Positions 30,129 through 37,973 of a stretch of 46,209 bases of DNA are shown piece after piece. The stretch's first letter is position 1. Each line of letters opens with the position of its first letter. Both the position numbers and the translations under genes were made by a program. The DNA is from Oscillospiraceae bacterium (GTDB lineage Bacteria; Bacillota; Clostridia; Oscillospirales; Oscillospiraceae): contig JAFTXW010000056.1 of the NCBI GenBank assembly GCA_017461445.1, positions 1 to 46,209 of the forward strand, given 5' to 3'. The notes beneath the pieces were generated by a model, which searched no databases, was not told the origin of the DNA, and worked only from the letters and a program-made list of their open reading frames with translations.

Positions 30129-30541
30129 CATGGTGAACGACGGCACTCGGGATAGCTGCTCGGAATAGTAGGCAGCCATGCCTTCAATGACGGCTTCCAG
30201 AATGATACCCTCCGGGGTATCCGGGATGGCTTCGGCTACATAATAGATTTTGACACCGTTTTTCTTCAGGTGATATTTGTTGAGGGCGATCTCCTCTTTG
30301 TTTCGTCCGATCCGGTCGGTCTTCCAGACGATCAAAGCATCGAATGCATGTTTTGCCGCGTCGGCAAACATACGCTGAAACTGTTCTCTGTTGTCGTTTC
30401 GCCCGGTCTGCGCGCGGTCCGCATAAACCTTTACAATGGTCAGTCCATGGGCAGCGGCGAAGCACTCAGCCTCTGCAACCTGACCCTCGATGGACCGCTC
30501 ACCCTGTCTATGACTGGAAAAACGGGCATAGACAACAGCAT

Positions 30542-31129
30542 TCACACAGTTTCCTCCTTTGCAAGCTCCAGATCCAGCGCCATTCTGACCATGTTTTTGG
30601 ATTTGATATCTGCCTGGTCGTAGGCACGGGCAACTTCGTATGCATCAGCAGATACTTCTGCAGGAACGTAATCCTTCACACCCAACCAGACTTCCAGCGG
30701 CACATTCAGGGTATCAGACAACTGCATTGCCAGATCCAGCGGAGCAACCTTCATCTGCCGGGTAATAATCGTCCGGACCTGCTTATCTGTCAGACCGGTT
30801 TTCTGAATAACCCCGGGAATGTCTAGACCCATTTGATCTGCGGTAACCTCAATGAAGATCTTATAGAAAGGCTTCTCCTTTTTCTGTGTCCAGAACATGG
30901 AGGACACGGCCTCAGCCTCTTCGTCACCCAACAAATAATCTGCGGATACCTTCAGCGCCTCGGCATATTTACGCACAACTTCGATTCTGGGGGAGCGGTC
31001 CTCTCGTTCATACCGGCTGAGAATCTGCTTGGATGTTCCCAGAATTTTGGCGAACTCGTCCTGTGTCAAACCCATGTCCTTTCTGATCTCGCGCAGTCTT
31101 CTACCAAACTTCGTATATTCCACATCCAC
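30542..31129 (-). CDS. XRE-family helix-turn-helix regulator
   Basis: A 195-residue protein. Residues about 8-62 form an HTH_3 domain (LREIRKDMGLTQDEFAKILGTSKQ in outline, with the recognition helix at ILSRYEREDRSPR). The rest includes a second possible helix-turn-helix-like segment (DIPGVIQKTGLTDKQVRTIITRQ) and a C-terminal region of unknown role. It overlaps the truncated recombinase, a layout seen in mobile elements and phage remnants. Targets unknown. Confidence 0.87.
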   Translation of the reverse strand: MDVEYTKFGRRLREIRKDMGLTQDEFAKILGTSKQILSRYEREDRSPRIEVVRKYAEALKVSADYLLGDEEAEAVSSMFWTQKKEKPFYKIFIEVTADQMGLDIPGVIQKTGLTDKQVRTIITRQMKVAPLDLAMQLSDTLNVPLEVWLGVKDYVPAEVSADAYEVARAYDQADIKSKNMVRMALDLELAKEETV

Positions 31130-31182
31130 ATCCTGCAGGCTTTCGGTGATAAATTGCTATAAAGTTGATGTGATGACTGCCT

Positions 31183-31671
31183 TTAGCACACAGGCACATA
31201 GATTTGCATCACATTACCGGAGTATACCTCAAAATTGCATTTCTCATCATCGTGACGATAGCCACTGCCTGGGAACCATTCCTTGAAAATATATTGCCAC
31301 AGATCCTTGATTGCCTGAACGTAACCAGCCTGACCGAGCGTCTCGAGTTGGGAGTCCAGCGTGAAAATTGCGTATTTTGCCGCCGGGACCTCCAGCACTT
31401 CCATGCCGTTTGCTACATTGCCGACCGGTTCCACTCTTTCTCCAAAAAAGAACCGCATTTCAAAATCGCCTGTTTCCTTGCATAGCCAGAAGGCGATCTC
31501 CGTGCCGCATTTATTCTCTATTCCTGCATAAGCAGTCTTGTTCATAGTTGAAAAATCAATAACAGACCAATAGGCAGCACGGTCTTTAATGCGACACAGA
31601 CGTCTCCAATCAGCCTCATAAGAATACCCGACTGCATAAATCTTGTTTTCTTCTCGAATGACAGGTTCCAT
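31183..31671 (-). CDS. Stand-alone GyrI-like / AraC effector-binding domain protein
   Basis: A 162-residue protein matching the GyrI-like small-molecule binding (SRPBCC-unrelated, SHS2) fold: the C-terminal half has EVLEVPAAKYAIFTL and IFKEWFPGSGYRHDDEKCNFEVY, the typical end of these domains. There is no DNA-binding domain. Such proteins bind or hydrolyse small hydrophobic compounds or act as effector sensors. It starts 40 bases after the end of the first EcfT gene and could be the tail of the cobalamin operon or an unrelated accessory gene. Confidence 0.82.
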   Translation of the reverse strand: MEPVIREENKIYAVGYSYEADWRRLCRIKDRAAYWSVIDFSTMNKTAYAGIENKCGTEIAFWLCKETGDFEMRFFFGERVEPVGNVANGMEVLEVPAAKYAIFTLDSQLETLGQAGYVQAIKDLWQYIFKEWFPGSGYRHDDEKCNFEVYSGNVMQIYVPVC

Positions 31672-31711
31672 ATTGTTTCTCCCGATAAGCGTATTTCTTC
31701 TGAAATTTTAA

Positions 31712-32590
31712 TCAAATAGTAGTAGAGAAACGATAGTCCGTCCACACTTCCAATGCCAGCGGCATCAGGCAGAGGACTGCATAGCCGACGCAGAACAGGA
31801 TGTCCGTTGCAGCTATCGGCTCCCAGATAATCAGGGGGTCGTACACCATATCGGTCAGCCCCAGCAGGATTGCCATGACGGTCAATGTCAGGCAGGCAAA
31901 CAGGGTGATGACGTACGCCCGGTCACGGTTGTCGAAACGGTAGATAGAAAAGGCTGTTCTTCCACGAAGGGTGCTGCCCCGGCTCCGCATGGAATCAGAC
32001 ATGGTTGCAAGAGAACCGATGGTCCAGGAAATCAGCATAGAGAAAATGCGGATTCCGTTTTTCAGCCGCTGCCAAAGGTTGCCTTGATCAATTCCTTTAC
32101 CCAGTCCCTTTCTGGCTGTATGAATCCGTTTTGCTTCACCTTTGATTCTCGGCACCATACGAAGCAGGATTGCCAGGAGCAGTGAAAGTCGGGGGCTTGC
32201 TTTGCCAAAGAGGTACACCACCTTGTCCGAAGAAAAGACGGAATACACACAGCTCATCCAAATCATCACGCCTGCCAAAGATACACCCAGAACGATACCA
32301 TAAACCAGGGATTCCACCGTCATATTGTTGCCGATGAAATTCTGCCGCAGGACCGTCATGCCAAAGTGATGCAGGCTGCTGTAATAGAGAGCAAAGGCTG
32401 CGATTACCGGCAGCAGGCACAGGTTGAATACCAGGGCTTTGGTGCCGTTTCGTTTCAGACTGTAGGCAAACGCACAAAGAAACGAAATTGCCAGAAACAC
32501 CGGGTGCTGAAAGGCCAGCATCCCAAAAATCACAGCAGCAAAATAGATCAGATTCACTGCCGGGTGGCAGGCTTCAAATCCCATCGTCAT
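31712..32590 (-). CDS. ecfT: ECF transporter transmembrane subunit EcfT (first copy)
   Basis: A 292-residue EcfT/CbiQ-type membrane protein coupling an S component to the ATPases. It begins FEACHPAVNLIYFAAVIFG, has about six membrane helices, and shows the coupling-helix motif SDSMRSRGSTLRGRT used to contact EcfA. It overlaps the S-component gene by 17 bases, so these two form a module. A second EcfT lies at the other end of the operon (41687-42544), with clear resemblance (SMRSRG motifs, HPAVNxIxF start). Which EcfT serves which S component cannot be told from sequence. Confidence 0.92.
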   Translation of the reverse strand: MTMGFEACHPAVNLIYFAAVIFGMLAFQHPVFLAISFLCAFAYSLKRNGTKALVFNLCLLPVIAAFALYYSSLHHFGMTVLRQNFIGNNMTVESLVYGIVLGVSLAGVMIWMSCVYSVFSSDKVVYLFGKASPRLSLLLAILLRMVPRIKGEAKRIHTARKGLGKGIDQGNLWQRLKNGIRIFSMLISWTIGSLATMSDSMRSRGSTLRGRTAFSIYRFDNRDRAYVITLFACLTLTVMAILLGLTDMVYDPLIIWEPIAATDILFCVGYAVLCLMPLALEVWTDYRFSTTI

Positions 32591-33275
32591 CCTCCATCAT
32601 GCCGTACTGCACTTTCACCCTATCCAGCTTTTCCAGCAAGGGCTCTCCCAGGAAACGGATTACCAGGAAAGTGGCAATCGCCTGACTGATATTCACCGGC
32701 AGACCTGCTGCATACTGGGCAGCGGCACCGGCGGCGGTGATGTTCGACTGAAGCAGGAATACTGTGCAGGTGTCCAGGATGGGGCCGATCAGTACCACAA
32801 TCAGAATTGCTCCGAATATAGCCATATGCATGGGCTTCCGCTTGAGAAGCTTCTTCTGATGGGCAAGCCCCACCACCAGTCCAGCAATGCCGTAGGCCAT
32901 CATCTGCCAAGGGGTGTGCGGACCCTGTCCGAAGAAGAAATTGCTAACCAAGGCAGTCATGGCACCGATCAGGAATCCGGTTTCCGGACCAAAGACGATG
33001 GCAGACAGCATAATGATGGCATAAGTTGCCTTGAAGTTGGGGATGGGAATCACCACGCGGCCCGCAACTGCCAGTGCGCACAGAACAGCGATCACTACCA
33101 GCTCCCGAGCCTGGGGTTTCCGGCCCTCAAAGGCAAGAAAGAACGGTAGCATGATCTCCACCAAAATCAAAGTGCTGGTGAGATAGTAGGAGCGTCCGGG
33201 AATCTTGTGGCCAAAGAAAATGGTCAGAGGAATAAGCAGCAAACACAGCAACGTTGCAATTTTGGATTTTTTCAT
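32574..33275 (-). CDS. ECF transporter S component, probable corrinoid-specific
   Basis: A 233-residue membrane S component with about six helices. Typical features are AVAGRVVIPIPNFKATYAIIMLSAIVFGPETGFLIGAMTALVSN in outline and GQGPHTPWQM, in line with the CbrT/cobalamin-type S components. Substrate assignment rests mainly on context: it lies in an operon with cobT, cobU and cobS behind a cobalamin riboswitch, one base after the gene for a transcobalamin-like protein. It probably binds vitamin B12 or cobinamide at the outer face and delivers it through EcfT/EcfA. Confidence 0.82.
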   Translation of the reverse strand: MKKSKIATLLCLLLIPLTIFFGHKIPGRSYYLTSTLILVEIMLPFFLAFEGRKPQARELVVIAVLCALAVAGRVVIPIPNFKATYAIIMLSAIVFGPETGFLIGAMTALVSNFFFGQGPHTPWQMMAYGIAGLVVGLAHQKKLLKRKPMHMAIFGAILIVVLIGPILDTCTVFLLQSNITAAGAAAQYAAGLPVNISQAIATFLVIRFLGEPLLEKLDRVKVQYGMMEDDDGI

Positions 33276-33276
33276 A

Positions 33277-34941
33277 TTAGCCCTCCATTACGTCGGCACC
33301 CAAGTCCGCACCCAGACCGATGCAGGAATAGAGCCACTCGATCTTATCGCCTGGCTTGACTTCATAGCTGGAGCAGCCGTAATTGGGGAAAGTGCCATTG
33401 ACCTGATACATCCAGCCGGATTCCGCGCCACAGTCGAATTCGTACAGGTGACAGATACCCTCCAGATAGTAGCTGTCATACAGAGGTGTCCAGCTATATT
33501 CCAGGGGGATATCTGCCGCCTCGCAGACCCGTTGCAGCACATCAAATACATTCTCACCGGGAGTGAATTCCACCGTAATTTCCGGCAGAATCACACCGTC
33601 GGCCGGAACATAGGGAACCTTTGCTTCTTCCAAAAGATTTTGATTGTCGAGGACTGTATCACAGCGGATGGTGATGGTGCAGATGTTTTCCGTATTTTCG
33701 GATGTGACCAGCCGGTTATCAGGGATAGCGGCAGTTTTGAACTCACTGCCCAGAGCGGGCTTCTGATTAAGCACACCCGTCTGAATTACGAAGCCAATGC
33801 CCAGCACGGAAATCAGCAGGATGATAACTACCATAATTGCGTTGGAAAACTTCTTTTTGCCCAGCTTCTTTTTCAGAGCGAAGCACAGAACAAGCAGTGC
33901 CGCGCCAACCGCCAACACCACCCACAGCCAAACCATGTTGTTATCCTGTGCGCGCTGTTCCTGCACAGTAGGCTTCTGAGGTGTAACAGTGAAGCCGTCC
34001 GTCATATCGTAAAGAGGGGTCTTTCCCTCCAGCATGCGAAAATAGGCAGTCAATGCATAGTAGCCCTGCTCTGTTGCGATGCCGTCAACCTTGCCGGAGT
34101 GAATGTGCTTGAAGCCGCCGCCCTCTACATAATAACCCAGTAAGCCATCCAGGGCAGACATGCCATTCTTTACAAACCGCTCGTCCGTATTGGGGTCAAT
34201 GCCCAATGTACACAGTGCCACAATCACCTGGGAAACAGACTCACTGCTGGCACCATACTGGCTGGGGAAATTACCGGTTTCATCCAGCATACCTGCAAGC
34301 ACCGTAATGGCGGCATCCAGCGCACTCTGAACATCTGCATCCTCCCGGTAGGGTGCAAGTGCCTGGATCGCCATGGAAGTCACATCCGGATCGGCGATAT
34401 TGCCGGAAGTTGCCCAGCCGCCGCCGGGTACCTGGAAATCCAGAATGGTGTCCACAAGGGTTTCCCTGTTGATCCCCTCCGGCATTTCGTACTTTCCACA
34501 GTCAAAGGCGATCAGCGTCCAAATCACACCGCTGACGCCAACCTTGCGGATATAGCCCATATCGTTCAGACCTGCCAGCAGGTTGTGACCACCCACATTG
34601 GTAGGGTCTTTGCCAATGGCAGTCAGCGCCACAGTGAAGCGGCAGTTGGTGGTGCATTTGGTGGCATGGAGCCGCCCGTTGTCGTCGATTTTTTGATCCA
34701 CATAGGCAACCACGCTGTCATAGTAGCTGTCGGGCACTTCTCTTCCACTCCGGGCGAAGCCCAGCGCCATCCACTCGCCGCCGGTGGAACCGGCAGAAGG
34801 ATCACCTAAAGCGGCCATGTAATCCCCGGTGGTTTCAAATGCTTCCCGGATTGCGGTATCTTCCGCTGCCAAAGCGTTGACCGGGAGTGTTGCTATGATC
34901 AGCAGTACAAGTATAAGGGACAAAACTCGTTTCATCTTCAT
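33277..34941 (-). CDS. Membrane-anchored transcobalamin-like protein (alpha/alpha barrel + DUF4430)
   Basis: A 554-residue protein with a signal peptide (1-25), an extracellular helical domain (about 27-305) built of prenyltransferase/squalene-cyclase-type repeats (GGGW and GGGF turns), a transmembrane hairpin (about 336-356 and 367-388 joined by Lys-rich KKKLGKKK) and an extracellular C-terminal DUF4430 domain (about 455-545, with ENVFDVLQRVC and GWMYQVNG). Animal intrinsic factor and transcobalamin have the same two folds in the same order, with B12 held between them. Here the gene is one base from an ECF S component in a corrinoid operon. A surface corrinoid-capture role is inferred. Paired cysteines (96/100; 497/504/523/540) may form disulfides. 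Confidence 0.85.
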   Translation of the reverse strand: MKMKRVLSLILVLLIIATLPVNALAAEDTAIREAFETTGDYMAALGDPSAGSTGGEWMALGFARSGREVPDSYYDSVVAYVDQKIDDNGRLHATKCTTNCRFTVALTAIGKDPTNVGGHNLLAGLNDMGYIRKVGVSGVIWTLIAFDCGKYEMPEGINRETLVDTILDFQVPGGGWATSGNIADPDVTSMAIQALAPYREDADVQSALDAAITVLAGMLDETGNFPSQYGASSESVSQVIVALCTLGIDPNTDERFVKNGMSALDGLLGYYVEGGGFKHIHSGKVDGIATEQGYYALTAYFRMLEGKTPLYDMTDGFTVTPQKPTVQEQRAQDNNMVWLWVVLAVGAALLVLCFALKKKLGKKKFSNAIMVVIILLISVLGIGFVIQTGVLNQKPALGSEFKTAAIPDNRLVTSENTENICTITIRCDTVLDNQNLLEEAKVPYVPADGVILPEITVEFTPGENVFDVLQRVCEAADIPLEYSWTPLYDSYYLEGICHLYEFDCGAESGWMYQVNGTFPNYGCSSYEVKPGDKIEWLYSCIGLGADLGADVMEG

Positions 34942-35481
34942 TTCTCCTCATGGTAAGCAATCATGCCAAACAGGAACAGTTTGCCAGGAATCCAGCCGAA
35001 CTGCAAACCGCAGCGATCAGCAAGCTTTGCTACATCAATGCAGTAGGCGGACATACAACTGATTCTTCTTTCGGGATGGGCACAGGGAAGGCTTTCTTTC
35101 CGCTTGCAGGGGATCGCAGAGGGGGCAGCCGTTGTAGCCGGTACAGAATCCGACACAGCCAGCCTCCCGCACACCCTTCATCAGCCGCAGAACAGCTGCA
35201 TTATGGGTTTCCTTTGCGTGACGGACGGCGCACTTATCGTCAAAGCCCTCAATATCCCAAATGGTGGAGATCACCAGCGCCTTATCCTGGGCCAGAATGG
35301 TCTGGTGCAGCGCCTCTACGGTGCCGCAATCAGGAGGACAGGAATAATTGGCACCATATTGTCCACAGAGATTCTGCTCACAGAATGCCCGGAATTTCGG
35401 GTCTACCGGCACATCCTTCGCCGGGATCACAGCGGCATAGAAACCTTCCGCTTTTGCCAGCTCCAACAGTTTTTCTTCCAT
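34938..35481 (-). pseudogene. DUF2284 metal-binding protein with a frameshift
   Basis: Predicted Cys-rich metal-binding protein. The first part (from 35481) reads FCEQNLCGQYGANYSCPP and CVGFCTGYNGCPLCDP, then the frame fails near 35109-35112, a run of four G on the plus strand. Removing one base restores CDPCKRKESLPCAHPERR and the family-typical C-terminus ending GKLFLFGMIAYHEEK, with a stop at 34938 that overlaps the start of the next gene by 4 bases. The restored protein would be about 180 residues. The shift may be a true mutation or a sequencing/assembly error in the homopolymer. DUF2284 proteins recur in anaerobes near corrinoid and methyl-transfer genes, but their role is unknown. Confidence 0.75.
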
Positions 35482-35494
35482 ATCGCAAATCTCC

Positions 35495-35686
35495 TTACTT
35501 TTTCTTAGGTTCTTTCAGTCCTGCTGCTTCCAAGGCTCTCGGCCAAGGGCCAAGGAAGGTCTTGATTCTGGCGCGGGTGGCATCATCAAAGTCTTTTTTT
35601 GTGGGAGGCCGGCCCAACTCCTGGGCTTTGCGTTGAAGCTGGCTGATTGCCCAAGTTTTTTTCTGTTCGTCAGTCATAGGTATCAT
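35495..35686 (-). CDS. Small protein with a homing-endonuclease-associated (HNH_repeat-like) motif
   Basis: A 63-residue protein whose middle reads LGRPPTKKDFDDA and FLGPWPRALEAAGL, matching the repeat found in multiple copies in homing endonucleases and some phage regulators (PF18780 type). Only one repeat is present and no nuclease domain is seen. It overlaps the phosphatase gene by 4 bases and is therefore translated as part of the corrinoid operon. Possibly a small nucleic-acid-binding protein; function unknown. Confidence 0.72.
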   Translation of the reverse strand: MIPMTDEQKKTWAISQLQRKAQELGRPPTKKDFDDATRARIKTFLGPWPRALEAAGLKEPKKK

Positions 35687-36222
35687 GGTAATTCCTCATA
35701 TGTATTGCCACGGATGACATATCCGCAGCCGTTCTTTGGCTGCCATTCATAGCGGTTCTTATTTTCGTTGGGGAACAGATGCTCCATAATGGCAGCGATC
35801 ACACCGCCATGGGTGATGATGCAGGTGTCCTCCTGAAGTTCCGAAAAGGCTTGCAGAACACGCTCTCGCATCTGCACACCGCTTTCGCCATTGGGAGGGG
35901 TATTCGCATCGTTATCCCCGGTGAGCCATATCTGATATGTAGGCGTGTCTTTTAGTTCCTCGTAGCTGTGCATTTCGAAAATGCCGAAGTCCACTTCCCG
36001 GAACCGGGGCTCGACTTCGTACTGCACATTCCCAAAGAGAATCTGTAAGGTCCCATTCGTCCGCTTCATGCCACTGGTAAGGAAGCGGACATTTTTAATG
36101 TCATAGCAAAACCGGCTCAATTCTTCTCTGCCCCCATCGGACAGGGACAGGTCGGTGCTGCCGCAGTATAGATGACGCTCATTGGCTTCTGTCTTGCCGT
36201 GGCGAATCAAGTATATGGTCAT
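35683..36222 (-). CDS. cobC: Histidine phosphatase, probable alpha-ribazole phosphatase (CobC-like)
   Basis: A 179-residue phosphoglycerate-mutase-like phosphatase with the RHG motif LIRHGKTEAN (catalytic His8), FREVDFGIFE, and the second His in CIITHGGVIAAIM. In a cobT/cobU/cobS context the expected job is removal of the 5' phosphate from alpha-ribazole phosphate or adenosylcobalamin 5'-phosphate. ATG at 36222 was selected over a longer upstream frame because it overlaps the preceding gene as ATGA and starts directly at the fold. Other members of this broad family have different substrates, so the assignment rests on neighbours. Confidence 0.83.
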   Translation of the reverse strand: MTIYLIRHGKTEANERHLYCGSTDLSLSDGGREELSRFCYDIKNVRFLTSGMKRTNGTLQILFGNVQYEVEPRFREVDFGIFEMHSYEELKDTPTYQIWLTGDNDANTPPNGESGVQMRERVLQAFSELQEDTCIITHGGVIAAIMEHLFPNENKNRYEWQPKNGCGYVIRGNTYEELP

Positions 36223-36581
36223 TTTAATCGCTGCTCCAATCCGCAGAATATCCTGCTGACCTGGGTAGCTTCCTTGCTTAGATACTGTGCCAGCCGTCCG
36301 GTTTTCTGCCGCCATGCTCTGGTTTCTGCACCCATGGGAACTACACCGCAGAAGATATCCTGGAGGATTAGAATGCTGTCCTGCCATTGCTCCCGGTGGG
36401 TTTGAAAATAACCGATGGGGTCAGGATGGCCATAGGTGAATTCTTCAATTTTATAGATGCACCGCTTAGAGAAGTCGATTTCTCCGGTGCCGCAGGTATG
36501 CACATCCGCATCTGTAATGTCAAAGGCGTTCTTGGCAAAATCCAGCTTGCCCTGATAGGCTCCACCAATAATCAGAATCAT
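36219..36581 (-). CDS. Short CobU-like protein with degenerate P-loop
   Basis: A 120-residue protein resembling the two ends of CobU, adenosylcobinamide kinase/guanylyltransferase, with the middle missing. The N-terminus MILIIGGAYQGKLDFAK parallels the CobU P-loop but has Leu where Ser/Thr should follow Lys. The C-terminus, DIFCGVVPMGAETRAWRQK and then RIFCGLEQRLK, resembles the CobU C-terminus well. A canonical-length CobU is encoded at 37428-37973, so this is a paralogue whose kinase activity is doubtful. It could assist, regulate or carry part of the reaction. Confidence 0.75.
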   Translation of the reverse strand: MILIIGGAYQGKLDFAKNAFDITDADVHTCGTGEIDFSKRCIYKIEEFTYGHPDPIGYFQTHREQWQDSILILQDIFCGVVPMGAETRAWRQKTGRLAQYLSKEATQVSRIFCGLEQRLK

Positions 36582-36601
36582 ATGTACCTCCCGTTTTTTC
36601 T

Positions 36602-36685
36602 GTCATTCCGAGCCAGTGCTCACACTGGCGTGGGAATCCCCATCGGTACAGGAGATTGCCACATCGCTTCGCTCCTCGCAATGAC
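36602..36685. repeat. Dispersed palindromic repeat (about 84 bp)
   Basis: Terminal inverted repeats GTCATTCCGAG and CTCGCAATGAC (one mismatch), with an internal hairpin GCCAGTG-CTCA-CACTGGC. It interrupts the otherwise packed corrinoid operon between cobS and the CobU-like gene. Elements of this look are common in gut Clostridia genomes; encodes nothing. Confidence 0.7.
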
Positions 36686-36693
36686 GCAGTTTT

Positions 36694-37437
36694 TTAGATG
36701 AGTGCATAAACTGCTACGGCGCACAGCTCACCAATGGTCAGTGCGTAGCCAGAAATGTCACCATTCATGCCGTCCAGAGATTTGTAGGCCCGGTGCAGGG
36801 CAAGGCCGTAGCCAGCCAAACATCCAATGAGAGCAAATCCATACTTGCCGCAGAGCAGGAAGCCTGCCGCAAGGAAAATGCATAGCATGACCGCCAGCAC
36901 CACCATGTGGTACTTCGGTTTTTGCTGATCCGCATACTGGCTGGTGGACATGGGCTTCAATCCAGTCACCGCCAGAGCGGAGCAGCAGCGGCTGATTGCA
37001 GGAATAAATATCAGAATCAGATAATTGGCATCGTTGGATGCAGATGCAAATACCGCAAACTGGGCGATCATCAGCAACACGATGCCGATAACCGCAAAGC
37101 TACCCACATGAGAATCCTTCAGGATCTCCCTTCTGCGCTCCAAGTCCCGCCAGGATTTCACCGCATCGGTCACATCCATATAGCCGTCCAGATGGAGAAA
37201 TCCGGTGACGATGTAAGGATAGGCCGAGAGGATCAATGCCGCAATCATTGTGGGTAGATTCAGCAGACGACACAGCCAAGCTAAACCGGCCCAGATTGCA
37301 CCAATCTCCAAGCCCACAATGGGCAGGAACAAAAGCATTTTGTCCCTGGCCTTCTCGTCCCACACCTGGGGTGCGGGGATGGCACAGAACATACTCTGGC
37401 ACATAGCAAAAGCATGAAGATAGGTTTTCATATGCAC
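36694..37437 (-). CDS. cobS: Adenosylcobinamide-GDP ribazoletransferase
   Basis: A 247-residue integral membrane enzyme that joins adenosylcobinamide-GDP and alpha-ribazole (phosphate) in the last step of the nucleotide loop pathway. The family signature GFLHLDGYMDVTDAVKSW with metal-binding Asp residues and EILKDSHVGSFAVI is clear; about six to seven membrane segments follow. It overlaps cobU by 10 bases. Confidence 0.94.
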   Translation of the reverse strand: MHMKTYLHAFAMCQSMFCAIPAPQVWDEKARDKMLLFLPIVGLEIGAIWAGLAWLCRLLNLPTMIAALILSAYPYIVTGFLHLDGYMDVTDAVKSWRDLERRREILKDSHVGSFAVIGIVLLMIAQFAVFASASNDANYLILIFIPAISRCCSALAVTGLKPMSTSQYADQQKPKYHMVVLAVMLCIFLAAGFLLCGKYGFALIGCLAGYGLALHRAYKSLDGMNGDISGYALTIGELCAVAVYALI

Positions 37438-37973
37438 AGATCCCCCTTGTGAATGATTGGCTGGCCTGCGGACACTTCAATGACGGTACCGCAGACCTTT
37501 GCCAGTCGGCGGTCGATATCCGCCAGACACTTACGGTACATCTCGGTGTTTTCGGAATACTTTTCCGCATCGGAATAGATATAGTCACTGACAAATACTG
37601 CATGGCGGACAGTATGAGCAAACTCCACCAGTTCGTCGGCGCATCGGTGTGCCGCCTCCAGATCCATTTCATAGTTCTTCTCCACCGGGAACAGGGAGTT
37701 CTGGATTAACGCCGTGACACTGTCCACCAGAAACACACCCTCCTGATCGGCAGTTTCCAGGCAGTCCATGATATTGCGGAAGCACTCCACGGTTTCAAAG
37801 CCCATGCCGTCCCGGTCTGCGATGTGCCGCCGAATGCGGTCATCGTCCTCACTCCCAGTGGAGATCATGGTTGCCACATAGTAGTGCTTCCCGCCTTTGG
37901 AAAGAGTAACCGTCAGATCCTGGGCCAGAGTGGACTTGCCGTTCTTGGCACCGCCAGAGATAAAATAGGTCAT
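37428..37973 (-). CDS. cobU: Adenosylcobinamide kinase/guanylyltransferase
   Basis: A 181-residue P-loop enzyme that phosphorylates adenosylcobinamide and then transfers GMP to it. The intact Walker A is ISGGAKNGKST at residues 5-15, followed by RIRRHIADR, which places a His where CobU carries its guanylylated residue, and FLVDSVTALIQN as the Walker B region. The usual GxGIVP-type C-terminal segment is divergent in this copy but looks preserved in the short paralogue at 36219-36581. It overlaps cobT by 4 bases and cobS by 10. Confidence 0.9.
   Translation of the reverse strand: MTYFISGGAKNGKSTLAQDLTVTLSKGGKHYYVATMISTGSEDDDRIRRHIADRDGMGFETVECFRNIMDCLETADQEGVFLVDSVTALIQNSLFPVEKNYEMDLEAAHRCADELVEFAHTVRHAVFVSDYIYSDAEKYSENTEMYRKCLADIDRRLAKVCGTVIEVSAGQPIIHKGDLCI

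Larger units (their letters stand above)
30012..30545 (-). pseudogene. Truncated serine recombinase
   Basis: The first ~133 codons form the catalytic resolvase domain: YARFSS with nucleophile Ser10, AQTGRNDNREQFQRMF, and VWKTDRIGRNKEE. After SEQLSR (near 30147) homology stops and the frame simply runs through the terminator and palindromic repeats to 30012. The recombinase and zinc-ribbon domains of large serine integrases are missing, so the product is probably not an active integrase; a small resolvase-like function cannot be excluded. Its start overlaps the XRE regulator by 4 bases. Confidence 0.75.
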
